64,000 nucleotides of DNA from Dehalococcoidia bacterium (GTDB lineage Bacteria; Chloroflexota; Dehalococcoidia; E44-bin15): assembly GCA_041649635.1 (NCBI GenBank), contig JBAZMV010000002.1, positions 186,001 through 250,000 on the forward strand, in the 5' to 3' direction. The position numbers were made by a program, and so were the translations under genes. The notes beneath the pieces are model-generated. The model was given only the letters and a program-made list of their open reading frames with translations, was not told the origin of the DNA and searched no databases. Shown here in pieces: positions 1 to 7,658 of the stretch. Within the stretch, counting starts at the first letter, position 1, and each line of letters opens with the position of its first letter.

Positions 1-159
1 GGACGCTATCTTGAACGCTTCGTTCTGACAATCGATATTGTCGTGATCGGTGACGGACATGAAATTAATGTTCCGGCGCTTCGCCTCTCGGAAGACTTCA
101 TCGATGGGCAGGTTGCCGTCGGAACCGGTCTTGGTATGGATGTGCAGGTCGATTTTCAT
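1..159 (-). CDS. PHP-domain metal-dependent phosphoesterase, N-terminal fragment
   Basis: The first 53 codons read M-K-I-D-L-H-I-H-T from an ATG at 159 and run off the window edge. The HIHT motif (residues 6-9) and the VTDHDN motif (about 36-41) are the first two metal-binding signatures of the PHP superfamily, which hydrolyses phosphoesters with a trinuclear metal site. It lies 47 bp downstream of the DUF6485 gene on the same strand, so it is probably the last or a late gene of the purine/methionine salvage operon. The rest of the protein, and so the substrate, cannot be seen. A second, complete PHP protein is at 54647-55501. Confidence 0.8.
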   Translation of the reverse strand, partial: MKIDLHIHTKTGSDGNLPIDEVFREAKRRNINFMSVTDHDNIDCQNEAFKIAS

Positions 160-206
160 GCGGGCCTATTCCAGACTTTCTCCATGCCGATCGGTTGTGT
201 CTGAAG

Positions 207-407
207 TCATGCTTTTTTGTTGTAACACTTGATGAATCTCTCTATGGAGCGATCGTACGTTCGTTCGACCTCAGGAGGGAAAAGACATCCCGGCAATTCA
301 CCCATCTTCCTGTGGTAAGTAATGCACTCGCAGCACTTCCCCTTGCGGGAGCACGGCTCGTATGTGCAGGTGCATTTCTCCATATTTGCTTTGATGTTAC
401 ATTCCAT
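207..407 (-). CDS. DUF6485-type small Cys-rich protein
   Basis: A 66-residue protein with seven cysteines, five of them in the first 27 residues, arranged as CxCxxxxC and KGKCCECI. This pattern, together with YHRKMGELPGC and the Y-D-R-S-I-E tail, matches my memory of the DUF6485 family of anaerobic bacteria. The cysteines probably bind zinc or an Fe-S cluster; this is inference and no activity is known to me. It follows the MetE-like gene by 12 bp, so it is likely cotranscribed. Short length and strong Cys conservation argue for a real gene rather than a shadow. Confidence 0.75.
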   Translation of the reverse strand: MECNIKANMEKCTCTYEPCSRKGKCCECITYHRKMGELPGCLFPPEVERTYDRSIERFIKCYNKKA

Positions 408-419
408 TTCGAATTCCTA

Positions 420-1460
420 TCACTTGATGTATTTATTCCTGAAGGCCAGCGAAAGGTCGGCGAGGAGTTCAAGAGCCCGCTCCGCGCCTTCTTCCGAGGC
501 TGGTTCCAAACCGCATGCAGGCGTGAGAAGACTTTGTTTCAGCAGCTTGTCCCTGCTCACTCCTTTGCGCTCAAGTCCGGCCATGCAGCCGGTTAATCTG
601 TCCAGCAGGTTTTTTACAGCTTCGTTCTGAAGGAACTTATCTTCGCGCGGCACTATGCCCCAGGCGATAACGCCTCCGCGCTCCATGAAGTCCTTTACTT
701 CCGGATAAAGGGCGATCGTATTTCCGTAGCTGTAAGCGTCGAAGTTGATGATGTCTACGGATGTATTAAGCAGGATAGACCAGTCAGTATTGCCGCAGCA
801 ATGAACACCTTTCAGGCTTTGAACGTTTTCGAAAGTCCCTTCTATCAGTTCGGTAATACGTTCCCGCGGAATAGAGACAAATGCAGAGCCGGCCGCGGAC
901 ATATAGGGTTCGTCGAAGAAAATAATCGTATTATCGGAGAGTTCTCGAAGCCTGGATTCCTGCCAGCGGGCCTTCAAGTTGAGATGCTTGACTACTGCGT
1001 CGGCGGCGGTCTCATCGTACAGGATAGGGCGGCGGTTCTCGTCGGTGACGGTCATGCCCCATGTAAACGGACCAGTTATCTGGCCTTTGACGGCAACAGG
1101 GTTCGACAGCCTGTGATTCAGGAATTCGTGCAGCCCCGCGGCGTATTCCTTGCTTATGCCGAAATCTTCTAGCTTGTTTTCAATATAAGCCGTGTACAGC
1201 TTTTCCAGTGGCTCGTCTATACCTTGTGATAAGTTTACATAAATTCTGTCCTGTTCCAGAACGAGTCCCGGGAATCCATCACTGTATTGGGCATACATGT
1301 TCTCAAGGAAAGAGCGTTTCGGCAATTGAGGCCAGAATGGGATCTCCGACAGGTATTTTGCAATGAGCGAGCAAGCCTTTGCAGGTTCTTTGTGAGGCAT
1401 GCTGCCTATAGCAGTCGGCAGGCCGCTTAAATGAAAGCCGGTGCGGGATAATGTGTTCAC
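420..1460 (-). CDS. Core methionine synthase-like protein (UROD/MetE superfamily)
   Basis: A 346-residue single-domain relative of the C-terminal catalytic half of cobalamin-independent methionine synthase, lacking the N-terminal folate-binding half. Zinc-site candidates are H220, C222 (in VHCCGN) and C316 (in TPACGLEP); the fourth MetE ligand, a Glu, appears replaced by Asp241 in NFDAYSYG. GQITGPFT (127-134) and FFDEPYMS (181-188) are typical of the fold. Core enzymes of this kind in anaerobes are thought to take the methyl group from a corrinoid protein of the Wood-Ljungdahl pathway. It starts 1 bp after mtnP ends, consistent with a sulfur-amino-acid role. It could instead be another methyltransferase of the UROD superfamily. 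Confidence 0.7.
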   Translation of the reverse strand: MNTLSRTGFHLSGLPTAIGSMPHKEPAKACSLIAKYLSEIPFWPQLPKRSFLENMYAQYSDGFPGLVLEQDRIYVNLSQGIDEPLEKLYTAYIENKLEDFGISKEYAAGLHEFLNHRLSNPVAVKGQITGPFTWGMTVTDENRRPILYDETAADAVVKHLNLKARWQESRLRELSDNTIIFFDEPYMSAAGSAFVSIPRERITELIEGTFENVQSLKGVHCCGNTDWSILLNTSVDIINFDAYSYGNTIALYPEVKDFMERGGVIAWGIVPREDKFLQNEAVKNLLDRLTGCMAGLERKGVSRDKLLKQSLLTPACGLEPASEEGAERALELLADLSLAFRNKYIK

Positions 1461-1461
1461 T

Positions 1462-2325
1462 TTACTGAATATACTTCCTTATCAGCAGCGATAGGTCTTT
1501 CTTTGTTGCGGAAGGTATAAGCGCCGGGTCGGTCAGTATGGCGTTTTTTAACGCGCTGGCGCACTGACAATCCCGTTTATCCGGGATGCATCTCACCGCT
1601 TTTCTGATGATGCGTTTTGATATATCGGATGTGAGTTTGAGATTGGATATAGCTATATCGACGGTGACTTCTTCCTCGGTCTCGTGCCATACGTCGTAAT
1701 CTGTGACGCATCCCACAGTGGCGTAACATATCTCTGCCTCGCGGGCCAGCTTGGCCTCGGGCAGTGCGGTCATGCCGATGATGCTGGCGCCCCATGAGCG
1801 GTAGAGGTTGGACTCGGCCTTAGTGGAAAAAAGCGGCCCCTCCATTATGACATATGTTCCCTCGGGATGGACCTTTGCCCTTTCTTCTAGCGCCGCTTTA
1901 TACAGAATGTCGCTGAGTATAGGGCAGAACGGCCTGGCGAACCCCACGTGCGCGACGATGCCTCCCGTGAAGAACGAGCTGACCCTGTTGCTGGTGCGGT
2001 CGATAAGCTGGTCGGGGATCACGAGGTCGAGGGGGTGGATGCTCTCCTTCAGGCTGCCGACTGCGCTTACCGAGATTATCCATTCCACTCCAAGTGACTT
2101 CAGCGCATAGATGTTAGCCCTGGCCGGTATCTCAGTCGGGCTGACGAAGTGGCCCCTGCCGTGTCTCGGCAGGAAAGCCACATCTATTCCGTCGAGCGTT
2201 CCAATTATTATGGAATCGCTCGGTTCTCCGAACGGCGTCTTCGGCTTCACTTCTCTAATATCGGTCAGCCCCTCCATCTCATATAATCCGGTGCCGCCGA
2301 TAACACCTATATTAGCCTTTGGCAC
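1462..2325 (-). CDS. mtnP: S-methyl-5'-thioadenosine phosphorylase
   Basis: Phosphorolyses methylthioadenosine to adenine and 5-methylthioribose-1-phosphate. The 287-residue length is normal. Motifs in order are GVIGGTGLY (7-15), RHGRGH (54-59, phosphate binding), MEGPLFSTKAES (161-172), GMT (184-186) and TDYDVWH (208-214). Asp in TDYD favours 6-aminopurine substrates (MTAP) over the Asn of purine nucleoside phosphorylases. It lies 50 bp after mtnA and 1 bp before the MetE-like gene, all on the same strand. The adenine it releases is the substrate of the adenine deaminase two genes upstream. Confidence 0.93.
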   Translation of the reverse strand: MPKANIGVIGGTGLYEMEGLTDIREVKPKTPFGEPSDSIIIGTLDGIDVAFLPRHGRGHFVSPTEIPARANIYALKSLGVEWIISVSAVGSLKESIHPLDLVIPDQLIDRTSNRVSSFFTGGIVAHVGFARPFCPILSDILYKAALEERAKVHPEGTYVIMEGPLFSTKAESNLYRSWGASIIGMTALPEAKLAREAEICYATVGCVTDYDVWHETEEEVTVDIAISNLKLTSDISKRIIRKAVRCIPDKRDCQCASALKNAILTDPALIPSATKKDLSLLIRKYIQ

Positions 2326-2375
2326 GTTTTGTCTTCTCCTGTTTCTGTGGAAGCAATCGAATCGTTAGAGGGATA

Positions 2376-3413
2376 CTATTTTAATCGAAGCAGACTGTTT
2401 TTATACGGCTCTCGTAATATCCCACGCTCTGTAATTATAGCAGATATATATCTGTGAGGGGTAACATCGAAGGCGGGGTTAGCCGCGCGCACGCCCTCCG
2501 GCGCAATGGGGATGCCGCGTATATGCGTAACTTCCTCGGGATTTCTTTGCTCGATGGGTATGTCGGAGCCTGAGCCGATGGTAGTATCGACTGTGCTTGT
2601 AGGCGCCGCCACATAGAAGGGTACGCCGTTCTCCATGGCCAGCACCGCCAGGTTATAGGTACCAATCTTATTTGCGACGTCGCCGTTGGCCACAATTCTA
2701 TCGGCTCCCACTATCACACAATCGATTTTCCCTTGCGACAGGAAATATCCTGTCATGGTATCGGTGATCAGTGTGAACGGTATGCGGTATCGTTTGAGTT
2801 CCCATGCGGTCAACCTCGATCCCTGCAGCAGGGGACGGGTCTCACCGGCGAAGACATGAATCTTTTTGCCGCTTTCCCATGCCGCTTTGATCACGCCCAG
2901 CGCGGTGCCGTAGCCGGCGGCCAGCGCTCCCGTATTGCAATGAGTCATTATCGTATAGCCGTCCTTTATGAGGGAGGAACCGTGACGGCTCAGCGTCTTT
3001 TCCATCTCCTCGTCTTCTTTATCGATCTTTTTCGCTTCGGCCAAGAGAGCGCTCTTAATCTCGTCGACTGATTTGGCTTTCTCAGCTACGCGGTTCATTC
3101 GTTTTAAAGCCCAGAACAGGTTCACCGCCGTCGGTCGGGTAGCGGCTAATTCCTCGGATATCACGCGAAGCTTTGTGAGGAATAACTTTTTAGATTTGTC
3201 CCTTATTCCGTTTGCGCCCAGCGCCAGCCCGTATGCCGCCGCGATGCCGATGGCCGGTGCTCCCCGCACCCGCAGCATCTTTATGGCTTCAGCCACATCC
3301 TTGTAGTCGGAAAGTTCCAGATATACTTCTTCTTGAGGCAACTTTGTCTGGTCGATTAGACGGACTTTGCCGGAAACCCAATCGACAGCTTTGATCTCAG
3401 TTGTATTTCTCAT
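2376..3413 (-). CDS. mtnA: S-methyl-5-thioribose-1-phosphate isomerase
   Basis: Converts methylthioribose-1-phosphate to methylthioribulose-1-phosphate, the step after MtnP. The 345 residues carry RGAPAIG (50-56), THCNTGALAAGYGTALG (157-173) with catalytic Cys159, and VGADRI (235-240) with catalytic Asp238, followed by the NK pair at 248-249. These distinguish it from eIF2B-type relatives. It starts 18 bp after ade. No mtnB, mtnC or mtnD is in the window, so the fate of methylthioribulose-1-phosphate is not visible; an aldolase-type shunt or a distant locus is possible. Confidence 0.93.
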   Translation of the reverse strand: MRNTTEIKAVDWVSGKVRLIDQTKLPQEEVYLELSDYKDVAEAIKMLRVRGAPAIGIAAAYGLALGANGIRDKSKKLFLTKLRVISEELAATRPTAVNLFWALKRMNRVAEKAKSVDEIKSALLAEAKKIDKEDEEMEKTLSRHGSSLIKDGYTIMTHCNTGALAAGYGTALGVIKAAWESGKKIHVFAGETRPLLQGSRLTAWELKRYRIPFTLITDTMTGYFLSQGKIDCVIVGADRIVANGDVANKIGTYNLAVLAMENGVPFYVAAPTSTVDTTIGSGSDIPIEQRNPEEVTHIRGIPIAPEGVRAANPAFDVTPHRYISAIITERGILREPYKNSLLRLK

Positions 3414-3431
3414 GCTTCATGCTTTCGTCGG

Positions 3432-5132
3432 TTATTCCAGTATCTTGAATTGCAGCACGTCTACCAGTCCTTTATCGGTGAGACGCAGTTCAGGGATTAC
3501 AGGCAGGGCGAGAAAGGATAGCGTCGCGAAAGGAGCGGATAGCTTCGAGCCCAGTTTAGCGGCAGCCTTCTCTACCTCCTCCAGCTTCTTGACCACCTTG
3601 TCGAGCGGCTGATCCGAGAGCAGTCCGGCTATGGGCAGGGGCAGCGCTTTGATGATTTTACCGTCGCATGCTACGACAAGACCTCCACCCAACGCCTCGA
3701 CCTTTTTTATCGCGATATAAATATCTTTATCGTTCGTTCCCGCGGCGACGATGTTATGTGAGTCGTGAGCGATAGATGAGGTCAGCGCGCCGCGTTTCAG
3801 ACCGAGCCCTTTCACCAGCCCCAGGCCGATGTTGCCGGTAGCTTTGTGGCGTTCGACTACGACGAGCTTTAAGATGTCGCGTTTCGTGTCAGCTACGACT
3901 GCGCCGTCGATTATCTTGGCTTTTTCATTAACGCTTCTAGTTATTATCTGATTCGGGACTATCTCTATTACGGGGTGATGCCATTTGGCAGCTTTAATCT
4001 TAAGTCTCTCGAGCTTAAAGGGCTTCACTTTCATGGTATGAGTCATCTGTTTGTTTTCACGTATCGAAGATGCGAATAGAGGTTTGCCAGCGCGAGCTAC
4101 TAGCTTGCCGTGGCGGAATACCATCTCAGTTTTAAACCTGCGCAGGTCGCTCAGTACTGCAATGTTCGCCATATATCCCGGGGCGATGGCGCCGACGTTT
4201 TTTATCGCAAATCGCTCGGCAGTATTAATCGTGGCCATCTGTATCGCGCGTACAGGGTCCAGGCCCAGCTTTATCGCTTTTCGCACCACCGCATCGATGT
4301 CGCCGTCTTTCATCAGGTCGTAGCAGGAACGGTCGTCCACGACGAAGATGCAGCGCTTATAGGTTTTATCTGTGACCAGCGGCAGCAGTTCCTCAAGGTT
4401 CTTCTCGGATGAGCCCTCACGTATCATCACGTACATGCCTTTGCGCAGTTTCTCCTGAGCCTCTGCGAATTTTGTCGATTCGTGATCGGAGCTCATACCG
4501 GTGGCGATGTAGGCGTTAAGATCTTTGCCACCTAATCCGGGGGCGTGGCCGTCAATAACTTTGCTCTGAGACGCGCTGATTTTGGCCAGGACCTGGCCGT
4601 CGGCGAAAAGAACGCCCAGGAAGTTCATCATCTCGCCCAGGCCTGTAGTTTCGTCCCATGAAAGTATTTCTTCGATATCGTCCGGAGCTAGAGAGGCTCC
4701 GGCGGTTTCCAGGTGTGTTGCCGGTACACATGACGGGGCCATGAAATAAATGTCGAGAGGCAATGACCCGGCATAGCTCAAAACGTATTTTATGCCCGCG
4801 ATGCCTTTGACATTCGCTATTTCATGCAGGTCGGTGACGATACCGGTGACGCCGCGCGGCACTACGGCTTCGGCGTAGCGGGCTATATGCAGCATCGAGC
4901 TTTCCGTGTGTATGTGCCCGTTGATGAGTCCCGGCGAGATATATTTGCCTTTGAGGTCGATAACTTGTTTCGCGTCCTTGTAGTCGCCGACGCCCGCGAT
5001 CCTATCTTTATATATCGCGATGTTCCCCTTTTCGATTTCACCGCTGAAGGTGTTCACTATCCTGGCATTCGCCAGTATCAGATCGGCCGGGGCGATGCCG
5101 CGGGCTACGGCAATCAGTTTATCCAGCTTCAT
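3432..5132 (-). CDS. ade: Adenine deaminase
   Basis: A 566-residue amidohydrolase converting adenine to hypoxanthine and ammonia. GHIHTESS (72-79) and DLHEIANV (101-108) are the metal-binding and family signatures, and the C-terminal half carries the extended adenine deaminase domain (SSIAHDSHN, about 445-453). It directly abuts the hpt stop codon (hpt ends at 5133, ade begins at 5132) and is followed by mtnA. The order implies that adenine from methylthioadenosine is deaminated and handed to the phosphoribosyltransferase rather than salvaged by an adenine phosphoribosyltransferase. Confidence 0.93.
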   Translation of the reverse strand: MKLDKLIAVARGIAPADLILANARIVNTFSGEIEKGNIAIYKDRIAGVGDYKDAKQVIDLKGKYISPGLINGHIHTESSMLHIARYAEAVVPRGVTGIVTDLHEIANVKGIAGIKYVLSYAGSLPLDIYFMAPSCVPATHLETAGASLAPDDIEEILSWDETTGLGEMMNFLGVLFADGQVLAKISASQSKVIDGHAPGLGGKDLNAYIATGMSSDHESTKFAEAQEKLRKGMYVMIREGSSEKNLEELLPLVTDKTYKRCIFVVDDRSCYDLMKDGDIDAVVRKAIKLGLDPVRAIQMATINTAERFAIKNVGAIAPGYMANIAVLSDLRRFKTEMVFRHGKLVARAGKPLFASSIRENKQMTHTMKVKPFKLERLKIKAAKWHHPVIEIVPNQIITRSVNEKAKIIDGAVVADTKRDILKLVVVERHKATGNIGLGLVKGLGLKRGALTSSIAHDSHNIVAAGTNDKDIYIAIKKVEALGGGLVVACDGKIIKALPLPIAGLLSDQPLDKVVKKLEEVEKAAAKLGSKLSAPFATLSFLALPVIPELRLTDKGLVDVLQFKILE

Positions 5133-5909
5133 CTAATCCTCCACGACGCATATATCGCACAGGTTCCGGTATTCCTCATTGCAGTCTATTCCGTAACCTA
5201 CGACGAATTTATCCGGAACGGTTATGCCGACGTAATCTATGTCGATTTTGACCTTTCTGCGCGACGGTTTGTCCAGCAGGGCGCATGTTTTCACGGAGGC
5301 CGGCTTGCGCCTTTTTACGTATTTCACGAAGTGGCTTATAGACAGGCCGGTATCCACGATATCATCGACGACGATAACATCGCGGTTTTTTACCGATGTC
5401 TCTAATCCGTGTACTATGTTTACCTTACCTGAGCTCACTTTACCCGAACCGTAGCTAGACAAGCGTACGAAGTCTACCTCAACCGGCATATCGATAAGGC
5501 GAATGAGATCGGCTAGAAAGATAAAAGAGCCTTTCAGCACGCCGATGATCAGGGGGTTCTTATCTTTATAATCGTTACTTATTTCTTGAGCCAGCCGTCT
5601 GACCTCGAAGTGCAGTTCTTCTCTCGGAATGAGCACTTTTGGTTTGTCCTGCGATTGCAACGATGCGATACCGGGAGTCGGCTTCATAAATGATTCATCT
5701 ATGAGGCCTTCGGCGCGTTCGTAGCACGGGCATGGGGGAACTCCTATAGCGGCGAAAACACAGTTATCCAGGTGCATGCCTGAATACCACCCGGTCATCT
5801 CGTTTTCTTCTATCTCGCACCAGTGTTCCTGATAGTCCTCTTCAGGATCATATTGCCCCAGCTTGTGATGCGAGCATGTGGCGCAGCGAGCGGGACGAAA
5901 GAAATCCAT
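5133..5909 (-). CDS. hpt: Hypoxanthine phosphoribosyltransferase with Cys-rich N-terminal domain
   Basis: The C-terminal ~175 residues are a standard hypoxanthine phosphoribosyltransferase: LKGSFIFLADL, VDFVRLSSYG, the PRPP loop VIVVDDIVDTGLSI and DYVGITVPDKFVVGYG. It makes IMP from hypoxanthine. Ahead of it lie ~85 extra residues with six cysteines (C9, C12, C31, C50, C60, C62), CxxC-type spacing and a PPCPCY end, suggesting a zinc or Fe-S site. I chose the ATG at 5909 because GGAGGAAGCT precedes it at ideal spacing; the open frame extends to 5945 with two further ATGs. Ordinary bacterial Hpt is about 180 residues, so the fusion is unusual. First gene of the salvage operon. Confidence 0.88.
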   Translation of the reverse strand: MDFFRPARCATCSHHKLGQYDPEEDYQEHWCEIEENEMTGWYSGMHLDNCVFAAIGVPPCPCYERAEGLIDESFMKPTPGIASLQSQDKPKVLIPREELHFEVRRLAQEISNDYKDKNPLIIGVLKGSFIFLADLIRLIDMPVEVDFVRLSSYGSGKVSSGKVNIVHGLETSVKNRDVIVVDDIVDTGLSISHFVKYVKRRKPASVKTCALLDKPSRRKVKIDIDYVGITVPDKFVVGYGIDCNEEYRNLCDICVVED

Positions 5910-5963
5910 AGCTTCCTCCATGCAGACATTATATTTACTCATCATCTGTGTGTCTACTTTTAC

Positions 5964-5992
5964 TTGACACTATCTAGATACTCGTTTATCAT
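5964..5992 (+). promoter_or_regulatory. Promoter with palindromic spacer for the enoyl-CoA hydratase operon
   Basis: TTGACA (5964-5969) and TATCAT (5987-5992) are separated by exactly 17 bp, predicting a start near 5999, 24 nt before the first gene. The spacer contains the perfect 10-bp palindrome TATCTAGATA (5971-5980), a likely operator position. The divergent hpt operon begins at 5909, so the same operator could influence both directions. Confidence 0.7.
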
Positions 5993-6022
5993 CGCTACAG
6001 TTGCGAGTGTTCGTGGTCTGAT

Positions 6023-6766
6023 ATGAAGTACAAAGCTTTAAAATATGAGAAAAAGGGACGCACAGCTTATATCATTCTAGATACGCCTGAAAACGGCGAT
6101 TCGTTGCATGAGAGTGTGTGTAATGAACTACTGGATGTTTGCGATGTTGTCAGCCGAGACGATTCCATAAGTGTGGTTGTGTTTGGACATGCCGGGCGAA
6201 CGTTCCTGTTTGGCACGGCGACTGAGCTTGGTGCACTCGTAAGTGAAGTTATTGGGTCGGTGGCCCGCCTCGATAAAGTTACCGTTGCCGTGATTGATGG
6301 GGATGCTTTCGGCGAAGGGCTTGAATTGGCGCTTGCTTGTGATATTCGCATCGCCAGCGACAGGTCACGTTTTGGGCTTCCGAATGTTTCAGAGGGTACC
6401 ATTCCATGCGGCGGCGGCACGCAACGGCTTCCGCGATTGGTAGGTCAGGGCAACGCTCTTGAATTAATTCTTACTGCGAAGACAATCGAAGCTGGGGAGG
6501 CGTTTCGTATCGGCTTAATACAGAAGATGATACCTTTCAAGGATATTGAAAAGGAATCCGACGTTCTGGTACAGAAGATCGCAGAGAAAGGGCCTGTCGC
6601 ACTAAGATTTTGTAAGGAAGCCGTCAATAAAGGAGTGGACTTAACCTTGGTACAGGGATTGAGACTGGAGGCCGACCTGTACTTTCTTATTCAGACTACC
6701 GGTGACAGGATGGAGGGGATCAGGTCATTTTTAGAAAAGAGAAAACCATCGTTTAAAGGCGAGTGA
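6023..6766 (+). CDS. Enoyl-CoA hydratase/isomerase family protein
   Basis: A 247-residue crotonase-fold protein acting on acyl-CoA thioesters in the cytoplasm. ALACDIRIASDRSRFGLPNVSEG spans the CoA-binding and oxyanion region (about residues 106-128), followed by IPCGGGTQRLPRLVG. The first oxyanion segment (HAGRTFLFG) is more degenerate than in the downstream paralogue, and one of the two catalytic Glu positions falls in NVSEGTIP. It is the first gene after a strong promoter and precedes a second homologue. The exact reaction (hydration, isomerisation or hydrolysis) cannot be told from sequence alone. Confidence 0.85.
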   Translation: MKYKALKYEKKGRTAYIILDTPENGDSLHESVCNELLDVCDVVSRDDSISVVVFGHAGRTFLFGTATELGALVSEVIGSVARLDKVTVAVIDGDAFGEGLELALACDIRIASDRSRFGLPNVSEGTIPCGGGTQRLPRLVGQGNALELILTAKTIEAGEAFRIGLIQKMIPFKDIEKESDVLVQKIAEKGPVALRFCKEAVNKGVDLTLVQGLRLEADLYFLIQTTGDRMEGIRSFLEKRKPSFKGE

Positions 6767-6772
6767 GTGATA

Positions 6773-6797
6773 CTGAAGTGTTTGACTACCACTTCAG
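6773..6797. other. Hairpin between the two enoyl-CoA hydratase genes
   Basis: CTGAAGTG (6773-6780) pairs perfectly with CACTTCAG (6790-6797) around a 9-base loop. There is no T-run on either side, so it is not a classical terminator. It may set mRNA stability or mark a processing site between the two genes. Confidence 0.4.
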
Positions 6798-6873
6798 GTC
6801 ATATATTGATACACATGGCTGCACAAAAAAAGCACCTCTAATGTTTTGATAACGATTGTGGTAAAATAAATTC

Positions 6874-7635
6874 GTGACTGGATTTGAAACCATAATATAT
6901 GAAAAGTGCGATGGCATAGCCAGAGTGATTCTGAATCGTCCCAAGGTGTTGAATCGGTACAACATCAAAATGCGGGACGAGATGTATGAGGTCCTCTCTG
7001 CGATAAGAGATGATCCTGAAGTTGAAGTGGTCATATTTAGCGGTGCCGGCGAAAGAGCATTTTGTGTCGGCGCGGACCTGAGTGAATTCGGTACCGCTCC
7101 TTCGCCTGTGATAGCCCGTCAGGTCAGGTGGGAACGAGATGTCTGGGGGTTATTGGACAGCCTTAAGCAACCTTTAATCGCTGCATTACATGGTTATGTG
7201 CTGGGTTCGGGTGTGGAAATAGCCTTGTTTTGCGATATCAGGATAGCTTCTGTCGACGCGGTTTTCGGAATGCCTGAAGTGGCTCTCGGTATGATCCCCG
7301 CGGCGGGAGGAAGCCAGACGCTTCCTAGAACCATAGGCGTAGGGAGAGCTTTGCAGTTGCTGCTCGATTGTGAATATATCGATTCGGAAGAAGCTTTAAG
7401 GATCGGACTTGTTAATAAGGTTGTGAGCCGTGAAGAACTTTTATCTGTTGCTGAAACCATGGCCAAAGATATAAAAGCAAAAGACGGTGCGGCGGTGAGA
7501 TATGCTAAGGAGGCTGTGAAAAGGGGACGGGACTTGCCGCTGGAACAAGGTATGGCACTAGAAAGAGGTATAGCGAGGATTCTGAGAACAACGGTTGGGA
7601 ATAGAGCCCGAGTCAACGATGCTGCTCTCATGTAG
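6874..7635 (+). CDS. Enoyl-CoA hydratase/isomerase family protein
   Basis: A 253-residue crotonase-fold protein with a well-preserved oxyanion hole: SGAGERAFCVGADLSEF (about 52-68) and ALHGYVLGSGVEIALFCDIRIAS, then GMPEVALGMIPAAGG. The Glu in MPEVALG is at the second catalytic position; the first (GxGxEL) reads GSGVEI. It likely handles a beta-oxidation or aromatic-degradation CoA intermediate. The start is GTG at 6874 with no Shine-Dalgarno; TAAAAT at 6862-6867 would place a transcription start almost on the GTG, so translation may be leaderless. No in-frame ATG with a better site was found. Confidence 0.85.
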   Translation: MTGFETIIYEKCDGIARVILNRPKVLNRYNIKMRDEMYEVLSAIRDDPEVEVVIFSGAGERAFCVGADLSEFGTAPSPVIARQVRWERDVWGLLDSLKQPLIAALHGYVLGSGVEIALFCDIRIASVDAVFGMPEVALGMIPAAGGSQTLPRTIGVGRALQLLLDCEYIDSEEALRIGLVNKVVSREELLSVAETMAKDIKAKDGAAVRYAKEAVKRGRDLPLEQGMALERGIARILRTTVGNRARVNDAALM

Positions 7636-7658
7636 GGGATTTTTCCGGGAAATAGAGA

